Of a stretch of 64,000 bases of DNA, positions 34,719 through 43,545 are shown one piece after another; position 1 is the first letter of the stretch, and the number at the start of each line of letters is the position of its first letter. A model generated the notes under the pieces. That model was not told the origin of the DNA. It worked only from the letters and a program-made list of their open reading frames with translations, and made no database searches. Where the stretch lies: positions 62,001-126,000 of the forward strand of contig CALMEE010000009.1 of assembly GCA_937862885.1 (NCBI GenBank). Reading direction: 5' to 3'. Position numbers and translations under genes: made by a program. The stretch is from an uncultured Planctomycetaceae bacterium (lineage in GTDB: Bacteria > Planctomycetota > Planctomycetia > Pirellulales > Pirellulaceae).

Positions 34719-35506
34719 TGACTTGGTATGTGCAAATTCTGCTCGCGCTGGTTTCGGCAACAAGCGCTTTCGCACTAGTTTGGTTTTGGCAATACAAAAC
34801 AGGCAAGAGCAGTATCGTCGATGTTGTTTGGTCATTTGCCGTCGGTACGTTGGGAATCTTTTTTTGCCTCACATCGATTGGATTACCAGCCCGCCGACTA
34901 TTGGTTGCTCTTTTAGCCGGATTTTGGTCGGTCCGCTTAGGCGTATACATTATCAATCGGTTGCGCACGATGCCGGAAGATGGCCGATACCTTGAGTTGC
35001 AAGAAACTTGGGGCGATCAACATCAACGCAAAATGTTTAGCTTTTACCAGTTCCAAGCAATTGGCGCATTGTTGTTTAGCCTGCCGATGCTGATCGCTTC
35101 GCATAACCGAGCCGAACTTGGATTATTGGACCTCATTGGAGCAGCCATCTTCCTATTGGCAATTGCTGGCGAAATGCTTGCCGATTGGCAATTGCACCGA
35201 TTTCGTATGCGTCCAGAGTCCAAAGGAAAGGTCTGCAAAGTCGGGTTGTGGAGGTATTCCCGCCATCCTAACTATTTCTTTGAATGGGTTCATTGGTGGT
35301 CCTACTTATTGTTTGCCCTCAGCGGGTTTGTTCACCCGTGGGGTTGGATCAACATTTTGTTCCCGCTGGCTATGTACTACTTCATTCGGTTCAAAACTGG
35401 GATTCCACCGACCGAACAGCAGGCCATCAAGAGTCGCGGTCAAGCTTATATTGATTACCAACGCACGACAAATGCATTCTTCCCCTGGTTTCCCAAAGCC
35501 AGTTGA
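34718..35506 (+). CDS. DUF1295 family membrane protein (steroid 5-alpha-reductase-like)
   Basis: 262 residues with about seven hydrophobic segments (TSAFALVWFWQ, VVWSFAVGTLGIFFCLTSIG, LLVALLAGFWSVRLGVYIIN, FQAIGALLFSLPMLIAS, LIGAAIFLLAIAGEML, and two later). The C-terminal NADPH/isoprenylcysteine-methyltransferase-like motif is GLWRYSRHPNYFFEWVHWW, with the final IDYQRTTNAFFPWFPK typical of DUF1295. It probably reduces or otherwise modifies lipid chains at the inner membrane. Translationally coupled to cfa (TGATG). Last gene of the rightward set; a clear terminator was not seen. Confidence 0.88.
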   Translation: MTWYVQILLALVSATSAFALVWFWQYKTGKSSIVDVVWSFAVGTLGIFFCLTSIGLPARRLLVALLAGFWSVRLGVYIINRLRTMPEDGRYLELQETWGDQHQRKMFSFYQFQAIGALLFSLPMLIASHNRAELGLLDLIGAAIFLLAIAGEMLADWQLHRFRMRPESKGKVCKVGLWRYSRHPNYFFEWVHWWSYLLFALSGFVHPWGWINILFPLAMYYFIRFKTGIPPTEQQAIKSRGQAYIDYQRTTNAFFPWFPKAS

Positions 35507-35901
35507 ATGACATAAACGCCACGCGAGCGGTTCCACCGACGAATCGCGAACTCATCGACGAGTCAGCGAGCAGCATAAGTAGCAGTCAGCATCGATCATT
35601 GTCTTGCATAATTTTCTGGGGAGTAGGCCCAGCCAATGCCTACACCTTCTCTAGTCCATGATTGAAGGCTCACATTCGACAAGACTTTTGGCTTCGTGAT
35701 TCTCAGCTATTTGTTGTGCGCAATGCGATGCCTATCGTTGTTGCCATCGGAAATTCGATGTGCTCGATTTCTTGCGGCCTTCAATTCCACGAATTAATCT
35801 GTCCCACCTCACATGTGCATTCTCGCATTTGCAGGTATATTGACGGGTCCAAATGCACTTAAACTTAATGTGAATACATTCTCGTAAAGGTCGGAGGAAG
35901 C
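35507..35901. other. Intergenic region with a candidate dyad
   Basis: 395 bases before the YfcC-type carrier. Seven-base arms GTGCATT (35815-35821) and AATGCAC (35852-35858) form an inverted repeat around a TTGACG (35840-35845). A strong ribosome site GGAGG (35893-35897) precedes the ATG at 35902. No RNA gene or open frame of coding character was found. Confidence 0.4.
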
Positions 35902-37269
35902 ATGTTTAAACAACTTCGAGTTCCGCATACGCTTGTCCTTTTGGCTGCCATCATCGTCCTCGCCTTGGTGTCGACTTGGATATTGCCATCTGGCGCGTAC
36001 CAACGAGAAGGTCGCGCGGTAATTCCTGGATCGTTTGAATTATTAGAGGAAAAAACTCGTCTTTCGCCGCTCACACTGTTGACGATCGTACCTAGGGCAA
36101 TGGCTGATGCACATGAAATTATCTTTTTTGTGTTTCTGGTTGGCGGAGTCATCGCAATCTTGCGGCATACAGGAGCCATCGACGCAGCCATCGGTGCAGT
36201 ATTGCAGTATTTCGGACATCGCGTGAATACATTGATCTTTGCCGGAATGTTGATGTTTGGCGTATTTTCGGCAAGTTTTGGTATGGCAACCGAGTACATC
36301 GCGTTTGTTGGCGTACTTGTTTCGATGGGGAGTGCGTTGAAGTTCGATAGGATTGCTGCGGTTGGCTTAATGGTCGTCGGTTATGGAATCGGTTACGGAT
36401 GTTCACTCCTCAACCCGTTCACGGTGATCATTGCCCAAGACATAGCGGGTGTACCGAAAGGGTCCGGCATGTGGTTTCGCGGCGTGACGGCGATTCCATT
36501 TTTCTTAGTCGGCTATCACCACGTGCTGAGTTACTTCAAAAAGGTGCAACGCGATCCAGCAATGAGCCTGATGCACGGAGTTGAAGTAGACGATCAACGG
36601 TCGGACAGAGGCGACTATCCGCAAATGAATTGGAGACACGCTTTAGTCTTGACAGGCATCATTGCGGCCATCGCGATCTTGATTTATGGAGTGGGTTGGA
36701 AGGACTGGTATCTGGTCGAGTTGGGAGCACTATTTCTCGGGCTTGGTCTATTCGCGGCGATCGTCGGCGGAGTTTCCCCCGATCAAGCTGCCAAGTCCTT
36801 TGTTTCCGGTGCTTCAGAGTTGACCGGAACCGCGCTTTTGATCGGTTTTGCGCGTGCGATTGCTCTGACGATGGAAGAAGGAAAAATTCTCGACACCGTC
36901 GTCCACGGACTAGCAACTCCATTGGGTTATTTGCCAGCCGAGTTATCGGCCATTGGAATGCTCTTGATTCAGAACCTGATGAATTTCTTTATTCCGTCGG
37001 GAAGCGGTCAAGCCTATGCGACGATGCCGATTATGGCACCGCTCGGCGACATCGTCGGCGTGAATCGACAGGCGACGGTTCTGGCCTATCAATACGGCGA
37101 CGGATTTGCAAATATGATTGTTCCCACGAACGCCGTACTCATGGGAATTCTGGGACTAGCGGGTATTCCCTATGACCGTTGGCTGCGTTTTATCTTTCCG
37201 TTGATGGTTAAGTTGTTCATCGCCTCATCGATCATGCTAATTATCGCAGTGCGAATCGGCCTGCAATAA
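35902..37269 (+). CDS. YfcC-family membrane carrier
   Basis: 455 residues and about 12 hydrophobic segments. The start is fixed by GGAGG four bases before the ATG. It begins RVPHTLVLLAAIIVLALVST with ILPSGAYQREG just after, then FGMATEYIAFVGVLVSMGSAL, YGIGYGCSLLNPFTVIIAQDIAG, and near the C-terminus LMNFFIPSGSGQAYATMPIMAP and QYGDGFANMIVPTNAVLMG. These paired NPFT and PSGSGQA / PTN motifs are the re-entrant loop signatures of the YfcC/C4-dicarboxylate-carrier-like group. The substrate could be a dicarboxylate or an amino acid; neighbours give no clue. It is monocistronic and convergent with secDF. Confidence 0.83.
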   Translation: MFKQLRVPHTLVLLAAIIVLALVSTWILPSGAYQREGRAVIPGSFELLEEKTRLSPLTLLTIVPRAMADAHEIIFFVFLVGGVIAILRHTGAIDAAIGAVLQYFGHRVNTLIFAGMLMFGVFSASFGMATEYIAFVGVLVSMGSALKFDRIAAVGLMVVGYGIGYGCSLLNPFTVIIAQDIAGVPKGSGMWFRGVTAIPFFLVGYHHVLSYFKKVQRDPAMSLMHGVEVDDQRSDRGDYPQMNWRHALVLTGIIAAIAILIYGVGWKDWYLVELGALFLGLGLFAAIVGGVSPDQAAKSFVSGASELTGTALLIGFARAIALTMEEGKILDTVVHGLATPLGYLPAELSAIGMLLIQNLMNFFIPSGSGQAYATMPIMAPLGDIVGVNRQATVLAYQYGDGFANMIVPTNAVLMGILGLAGIPYDRWLRFIFPLMVKLFIASSIMLIIAVRIGLQ

Positions 37270-37338
37270 GGGAGCACACAACGGCAGTCCAAGCTAACAC
37301 TGCAATTCTCAGTGGAAACTTGGTGGCCAAGCAAGCGA

Positions 37339-40300
37339 TTACGCGGTCGCTTCTTTTACGTTCACCGCAGTCTTGGACGGAATTTTCTTTCCGCGATTCA
37401 TCAGCCAATACAAAGTTGGAGCAGCGATGAAAATCGAACTGTATGTACCAACAACCACACCCACGACGAGCGAAAATGCAAAAGCATGAATTGAATCGCC
37501 ACCGATCGCAAACAGCAGGAACGCCACGATAAACGTCGTCAAGGACGTCAAAATTGTGCGTGATAACGTCTGTGAAATACTGTTGTTAACGATTTCGGGA
37601 GTCAAATCAGTGCGTTTGCCGCGAACTTCGCGGATTCGGTCAAAAGTCACGATCGTATCATTGAGCGAATAGCCGATGATGGTCAAAAACGCCGCGATCA
37701 CTGGCAAGCTGATTTTGAAATTATCGATCAAAGGAATACCGGCGAACCAGAAACTCACTGCGATCGCTCCCAATACGATGACAACGTCATGGACTAGTGC
37801 GACTACCGCCGCCAAACCGAATGCGATGTTTTGGAATCGAATCCAGAGATACGCGACAATTCCCAAAAGGCTTGCCAAGATTGCAATCGCCGCTTGCCAA
37901 CGGGCCTCGCTGGCCACTTGACCGCCGACGGCACTCGTTTCAGGAATAAACGGCGAACCATCAAGTCTTTGTTTAAAGGCCTCAAAAATTCGTCGCGCAT
38001 CATCCTCTTTGACGACTCGTATGGATGCTTGCCATTCTCGCGATTGACCCGGCGTACCCGTCGGATTTGAAACGCGGATATCTCGGTCGTAATCCAGCCG
38101 CACATCTCCGAGAGAATTAGCAGCTTGTACCAAACCTCCGCGGACTGAATCATCGGAGATGGGCCACTCGAATTTTAGCAAGGTGGTAACTTCAAGTTGC
38201 TTGAAGGCCACGCTCGGTTGTTGCGGATCATCGACATTGTCGTCAGCTTCAACTTCAGGATTATCCGTGTTTCCATCCAGCTCTTGAACTTCATTGCTGA
38301 CATTTTCATCCTGAGGCATGTTGGCTGATGATTCGGCCATGATCAATGCATAGAACGGATTCAACATGCCCTGCAACGCCGGTTTCCAACTTTCCAATTT
38401 CCAAGCGCGATGCTCATTGTGCTCGCGCCGCGCGATTCGCCGAGACACATCGCCCGCAGGATGATGCTCTGATTGTCCTGGATTAGCCAAGTTCTTAACT
38501 TCAAAGCCGCTGTATTCGAGACCCAACATTGCTAACCGGCCAGCAAACTCCTTTGTCAAAATCTTATCCAGCGTAAGAATTTCAGCAGATGCTCCTATTT
38601 CTTCCACGCTTAGGGCAGGCAAGTTGGAGTTAATTATAAACGTGCGCGAGTCACCTACGAGCGACGTCACTTCAAACTCAACCTTTTCGTCACGTGGCGG
38701 GAACCGATAGTCCGTTTGTCGTAACAGCGAGGCAACCTCACTTGCCGAACTATCTTGGTTCAAGATGATTCTTGCAGTTGTGCCTCCGCGCAAGTCCTTA
38801 TCAAGGATCGTTCCTCCGCGTTGGAATACAGCAACCATCCCCACCACAATAATCGCGAGCGAAGCCAAAATAGCCAGCCGTTGTTTGGAGAAGAAATCGA
38901 TCGTCGTTCCGCGCAGCAGCGTCAACATTTTCAATTCGGTAATCCAGCGTCGGCGTTCAGCGATATCGAAGACAATTCTTGAACAGAAAATGGCGGTGAA
39001 CATACCCATTAGAATTCCCAATACGAGCGTCACCGCGAAACTCTTGATCTGCTCGGTACCAATGAGGTACAAAATGATGGCAGTCAGCAACGTCGTCACA
39101 TTTGCGTCGATAATTGTCGTGGTCGCGCGGTCAAAACCGTTACGGATCGCCATTCTCAGCGCAGCTCCCCGCTTTAGCTCCTCACGAATTCGCTCGAAAA
39201 TGAGCACGTTCGCATCGATGCTCATACCAATCGTGAGCACCAATCCCGCCAAACCGGCAAGTGTCAGCGCCTGCTTAACAAGCAAAATCGCTGCCAAGAT
39301 AAACATTAGGTTGAGCAACAAGGCGAAGCAAGCCACCACACCCGGAAAGCGATAGTAGAAAAGGACAAAGATCATCACTAAGATTAAAGACGAGCCGATA
39401 GCGAGGAAACCTTTTCGCTGCATTTCCGCACCTAGCGTTGATTCGACTTGGTCGAAACTCACCCAATTATCTTTGAGGGCGACATCGAGTTTTCCTGACT
39501 TGAGAACGTTGACCAAGTCTTCAACCTCGCGTTCCGTAAATCGACCTTGAATGATGCCTGAGTCGGTAATCACGCTGTTAATCCGCGGAGCGCTATTCAA
39601 ACGGTCATCCAGCACAATTCCCAACAGACGGAACTCTCCGTCTTTTGGCTTATTGCGATTAGTCAGGCGACCCATGCGCTTGCTCCCCTCAGCCGTTGTT
39701 CCGAAATGGACGGCTGGATTCGCATTCCCGTCGAAGCCCACGCGAATTTGACTTAAATGCTCCCCTTCGACATTTTCCTTTTCAGGTGGTTGAACCATCA
39801 AAATTTCGATATCAACATCGGGGCTGCCAACGACGGCTTCGCACCAGCGAGTAAAAGCAACTTCTGATTCCGACAACAAGACGTTTGCGGGTGGATTTAG
39901 AATTGTGCCGTCATCGGCGTTGCGTACCAGATGGGTGGTCAAAGGTGTGAACTTGAAATGCAAGTAGCCTTTCGATTTCTTCGCCTCATCGGAATCCTTT
40001 GCAATTCGAGCTAATGAATGCCAACGGCCCAGCACCTCGCCTTGAGGATTATCTGAAGTGGGCTCTGAAAAAACGTTTTTCTCGCGCAGGTTTGTCGTTT
40101 CACGCGCCCGGCGAATCAATCGCTCATGGTCGGCGAATCGACCATCGGCAACAATACGGAATTGCAGTTTGCCAGCTTTCGCTAACAACTCCCAAATGCG
40201 AACGGCTTCCGCCTGATCGACGTCAGGGATAATGACTTCAATTTGGTACTTTCCACGAGCCCGCAAAACGATCTCGCGCACACCACTGGGGTCGATACGT

Positions 40301-40680
40301 TTTCTCAGCGTATCAATGATGTCGCGCGCTTGCACACCTTCCGCGTCCGCTTCTTTTTCATCCAAAGCGCCAATAATGTGCACGCCGCCGCGCAAATCGA
40401 CGCCCATCTTGGGAACTCCACGATTCTCGACGATCACAATAATTGCCCCGGTCAGCACGGCCAAAACCAACGACAGTTTCCAGCCGTGAGTCTCTTGCAT
40501 TCTGAGGCTACGAGCGATGAACCGCGCAATGAAAATCGCTGCCACGATCGGCAGAATATAGACCAGAATCGCTCGGCCCGCTCCGAGAAGCTGATCCATT
40601 GTGGTCACTTCTGAAGATACAGAATCGGCCGCTGTGTCGGCAGCCTGCGCAAGCATCAAACCGAGATCAATTAAGTTCAT
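37339..40680 (-). CDS. secDF: Protein translocase subunit SecDF (SecD-SecF fusion)
   Basis: 1113 residues from the ATG at 40680; a TTG five codons upstream is also open. Six transmembrane segments belong to SecD and six to SecF. SecD shows GVDLRGGVHIIGAL, the periplasmic P1 region, and the C-terminal AGLAGLVLTIGMSIDANVLI with the proton-relay Asp. SecF begins near residue 615 (DKDLRGGTTARIIL) and ends with YSLNDTIVTFDRIRE and RTILTSLTTFIVAFLLF. SecDF pulls secreted proteins across the inner membrane using the proton gradient. The SecF periplasmic domain carries an acidic insert (around 38200-38470; ENVSNEVQELDGNTDNPEVE) absent from E. coli. yajC lies 121 bases upstream. Confidence 0.93.
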   Translation of the reverse strand: MNLIDLGLMLAQAADTAADSVSSEVTTMDQLLGAGRAILVYILPIVAAIFIARFIARSLRMQETHGWKLSLVLAVLTGAIIVIVENRGVPKMGVDLRGGVHIIGALDEKEADAEGVQARDIIDTLRKRIDPSGVREIVLRARGKYQIEVIIPDVDQAEAVRIWELLAKAGKLQFRIVADGRFADHERLIRRARETTNLREKNVFSEPTSDNPQGEVLGRWHSLARIAKDSDEAKKSKGYLHFKFTPLTTHLVRNADDGTILNPPANVLLSESEVAFTRWCEAVVGSPDVDIEILMVQPPEKENVEGEHLSQIRVGFDGNANPAVHFGTTAEGSKRMGRLTNRNKPKDGEFRLLGIVLDDRLNSAPRINSVITDSGIIQGRFTEREVEDLVNVLKSGKLDVALKDNWVSFDQVESTLGAEMQRKGFLAIGSSLILVMIFVLFYYRFPGVVACFALLLNLMFILAAILLVKQALTLAGLAGLVLTIGMSIDANVLIFERIREELKRGAALRMAIRNGFDRATTTIIDANVTTLLTAIILYLIGTEQIKSFAVTLVLGILMGMFTAIFCSRIVFDIAERRRWITELKMLTLLRGTTIDFFSKQRLAILASLAIIVVGMVAVFQRGGTILDKDLRGGTTARIILNQDSSASEVASLLRQTDYRFPPRDEKVEFEVTSLVGDSRTFIINSNLPALSVEEIGASAEILTLDKILTKEFAGRLAMLGLEYSGFEVKNLANPGQSEHHPAGDVSRRIARREHNEHRAWKLESWKPALQGMLNPFYALIMAESSANMPQDENVSNEVQELDGNTDNPEVEADDNVDDPQQPSVAFKQLEVTTLLKFEWPISDDSVRGGLVQAANSLGDVRLDYDRDIRVSNPTGTPGQSREWQASIRVVKEDDARRIFEAFKQRLDGSPFIPETSAVGGQVASEARWQAAIAILASLLGIVAYLWIRFQNIAFGLAAVVALVHDVVIVLGAIAVSFWFAGIPLIDNFKISLPVIAAFLTIIGYSLNDTIVTFDRIREVRGKRTDLTPEIVNNSISQTLSRTILTSLTTFIVAFLLFAIGGDSIHAFAFSLVVGVVVGTYSSIFIAAPTLYWLMNRGKKIPSKTAVNVKEATA

Positions 40681-40801
40681 AAAAGACGTTTCCAAAATGG
40701 TTATTTTCTAATGATGAATGAAAGATTGAAGATTGATGTCAGACCACATTGAAATCGCTCGTATCCGACCGATTCAAATTTCAACTTCGACGAAAGTCAA
40801 T

Positions 40802-41197
40802 TTACGACGAATTCGCCGTTTCCTCTTTGTCTTTGACAACTCGCACAATTGAAGTATTCAAAACTTGCAACTTTGTTTTTGTCGAGTCGTCCACTCGAAT
40901 TGTGATGTACTCGTCTTCTTTGCTGACTACGGTACCCAAGATACCGCCGGCCGTCAGGACGCGATCGTTTCGTTTGATGCTATCAATGAACTCTTGTGTT
41001 TTTGCCTGTTGCTTCTGTTGAGGCCGACCCGCCAACAACATATAGACAAGAAAGATACCCAAAATCGCTGGCAAAAATAACATCATATTGCCGAAGATAC
41101 CACCGTCGTTATTCGATGGCGTCTCCGAGCCGCCGCCAGATGGCGTAGCGCCCTGCTGCGCGATCAGATAAATCAAATTTTCTATAATTTCAGACAT
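40802..41197 (-). CDS. yajC: Preprotein translocase subunit YajC
   Basis: 131 residues. One transmembrane helix (MLFLPAILGIFLVYMLLAG) follows a Gly/Ser-rich periplasmic start, and then comes the cytoplasmic YajC fold: RPQQKQQAKTQEFIDSIKRN, DRVLTAGGILGTVVSKEDEYI. YajC associates with SecDF at the translocon. Its position immediately before secDF on the same strand matches the widespread tgt-yajC-secD-secF order, though tgt is 618 bases further upstream here. Confidence 0.92.
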   Translation of the reverse strand: MSEIIENLIYLIAQQGATPSGGGSETPSNNDGGIFGNMMLFLPAILGIFLVYMLLAGRPQQKQQAKTQEFIDSIKRNDRVLTAGGILGTVVSKEDEYITIRVDDSTKTKLQVLNTSIVRVVKDKEETANSS

Positions 41198-41815
41198 CGA
41201 TCCGATTTTTTGGATAGGTTATGCTCGAATTGACCACGGATTTCCAACTACACGGGCCAACGTCTCAAGTCGATAACGGCCTTCTAATGTTCTTTCTATT
41301 TCACAGAGATTTCCCACCGCCGCTCCATAAAACCCAAGGTCGCGTCCGTCGCAAGCACTCAAATCAACAGTGTCGGTGTGCTTCTTTGCCGCCCACCAAT
41401 TGTTGCCTTGGACCAGCGGTCAAATGGGTCTAAACTCTGCCTGGAAAAGGAGTAAGCCAAAATACCATGCAGAATTCAAGAGGGTATGGAGACGACTCGA
41501 ACTCTAAAACGAGCCGAAATTCTGAAACCAATACTTTCTCAGCAAGAAGGACAGGCAAACCCTGCAGTTCGACCGTGCAGATTCACAAAGCCCATGGGCC
41601 TCAGCCAGAAACGACATCATAAATCTTAACGTGCCAATTAACAAGGCCATGTTTAGTGGGTCACAAGGGCAAATTCCACAACTTCTCGGCATTCTCAACG
41701 TTCGATCCTCAAGCAGGTTTCCCTGTAAGGCTCCGCGAGCCTCATCAAGCGTTCACCGGTCGCATGGCATCTTCAGGGCAAAAATATTTGCGGAACATGC
41801 TTACATTACCCATTT
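41198..41815. other. Intergenic region between tgt and yajC, no gene recognised
   Basis: 618 bases in a locus that is compact in most bacteria. It holds a 51-codon rightward frame at 41467-41622, with AAAAGGAG too far upstream and a Ser/Thr/Asn-rich product, which I do not call. No hairpin terminator, tRNA or repeat was found. The yajC promoter is probably here. Confidence 0.35.
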
Positions 41816-42979
41816 TCACATTTTGCCGAGTTTAATGGGCCAATTTTCTGGAAGAGCACTCCCCCACCCCAGAAACTTATCTCGCACGAAATCCAGATAT
41901 TCATCAGCCAAAATCGCTGCGCGTGCTCCCCGCATCAATTGTTGATAATATGCCAGATTATGTAATGACAAGACAATTGGCCCCAGCATTTCCCCAGCCA
42001 TAAATAGATGACGAATGTAGGCGCGGCTATGAAAGCCTAAAGGAACATCTGTGTTTTCCATTAATGGCCGAGGATCATCACGATATTGGCTGTTCCGTAA
42101 ACGCAACGGTCCGGAGTCGGTAAATGCCATTGCGTTCCGACCGTTTCTCGTCGGCATGACACAGTCAAACATATCGACGCCACCTGCGACACAAATCAAC
42201 AAATCCTCAGGACGCCCCACCCCCATTAAATAACGTGGTCGGTGCTCCGGTAGAAACGGACATGTCGCATTGACTGTGTTATGCATTTCAGGTGGGGCCT
42301 CTCCGACGCTGAGCCCTCCAATCGCGTATCCGGCAAAGCCCATGGAGACTAGTGCCGCTGAGTACTTACGACGGCGTTCAATGCTCAACCCACCCTGCAC
42401 AATTCCAAACAAAGCTTGTCCGGCCTTTTGTGGAACTTCAAGACACCTTTCCGCCCACAATAACGAACGACGGCACGCTTCATCCAATTCTGTCTCGGAG
42501 GCCGGTAACGCAGGTACATGATCCAGCACCATCGCGATGTCGCTCCCCAAGTTTTGCTGAATTTGAATTGATCGTTCCGGACTCAATTCGATGATCGTCC
42601 CGTCGATGTGGGAGCGAAATCGGACCGCATTATCATCGATCTTGGCGAGATTCGACAAACTAAATACTTGGAAGCCGCCACTGTCGGTCAGAATCGGTCG
42701 GTCCCATCCGATAAATTTATGCAAGCCGCCCAGTTCCGCAATCAGTTGATCACCCGGCCGTAAGGCCAGATGATACGTATTCCCTAAAATGATCTGGGCA
42801 CCGATTTCTTGCAGTTGATGAACGTTCACTCCCTTGACGCTACCTACGGTGCCCACTGGCATAAAAGCTGGAAGCAATATCTCGCCTCGCGGAGTAATCA
42901 ACCTCCCCGCGCGCGCTCCACTGTGTTTATCGACGTGTTGCAACTCGAATTGAAAACCAGCCGGCCCAAGTTCTATCAT
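41816..42979 (-). CDS. tgt: tRNA-guanine transglycosylase, zinc-site cysteines missing
   Basis: 387 residues. It exchanges guanine 34 for preQ1 in tRNAs with GUN anticodons. Catalytic elements are present: TDSGGFQVFSL with the general Asp, the base-recognition QGGL and GGLSVGEA loops, and the nucleophile Asp in MFDCVMPTRNGRNA. The canonical DECTP loop reads LDHVPALPA, a form I believe is common in planctomycetes. Near the C-terminus the expected Cys-x-Cys-x2-Cys cluster before SRAYIRHL is replaced by ENTDVPLGFH, so all three zinc cysteines are lost, although the partner His in SLHNL remains. The frame is intact and length normal. This could be a zinc-free variant or sequence error. Upstream of yajC-secDF. 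Confidence 0.88.
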   Translation of the reverse strand: MIELGPAGFQFELQHVDKHSGARAGRLITPRGEILLPAFMPVGTVGSVKGVNVHQLQEIGAQIILGNTYHLALRPGDQLIAELGGLHKFIGWDRPILTDSGGFQVFSLSNLAKIDDNAVRFRSHIDGTIIELSPERSIQIQQNLGSDIAMVLDHVPALPASETELDEACRRSLLWAERCLEVPQKAGQALFGIVQGGLSIERRRKYSAALVSMGFAGYAIGGLSVGEAPPEMHNTVNATCPFLPEHRPRYLMGVGRPEDLLICVAGGVDMFDCVMPTRNGRNAMAFTDSGPLRLRNSQYRDDPRPLMENTDVPLGFHSRAYIRHLFMAGEMLGPIVLSLHNLAYYQQLMRGARAAILADEYLDFVRDKFLGWGSALPENWPIKLGKM

Positions 42980-43545
42980 TAGTAACTCAAAATCGTAATC
43001 ATCGACTTGTTCTACAATTGTTGCGGAAGTAATTTCTGACGCGGTACAGCAATTGCCAATGCAATCCCCTTCGCGTCGCCAACGTCAGATTCGCGTCTTT
43101 CGTGAAACTGAATGAAGACGTTACCATTCTGCTGCACAAAGAAGTTTGTCCAGGAACTTCAATCCAGCTTAATCAAGATGCAGAAATCGCGTTGCTTATA
43201 TTCCGGTTGGCGGACTAAGCAGATGCAGTGGCATAAGTTCGATTACCCCATCACTTCGACAACCGCGCGTACATCGCGGATCTGTATCGCAAATGAATCG
43301 GATGCAGGGCCAACGAAAGGATAATCAAGGGTCGCTCGGCAACCAGGCGTCACTTAATTTCTATCACTTTCAGACCTATAAATCCGTCAACCGCGCCTTC
43401 AATGACGTGGTACTCACAGTTCTGTTCTGCTTACGAACTGTACGGCTGGGAATTCGGTCTTGGAAAGCCGAGCGATGTGCCTGGCGAACAGGACGGTCTT
43501 GAATTCAACCGTCTTCGAGCGAGGGTTGGCATGATCCGTGAGACA
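42980..43545. other. Intergenic region, no gene recognised
   Basis: 566 bases between the stop of the alpha-CTD/TPR gene and the start of tgt (both leftward), so the tgt promoter is expected near 42985-43100. Several short rightward frames (43112-43324, 43293-43502, 43402-43803) overlap each other or run antisense into the next gene and lack ribosome sites. Confidence 0.35.

Noticed and set aside
41467-41622. 51-codon frame after AAAAGGAG upstream of tgt
   Set aside because: The ribosome-like site is about 15 bases from the ATG and the product is Ser/Thr/Asn-rich without family character.
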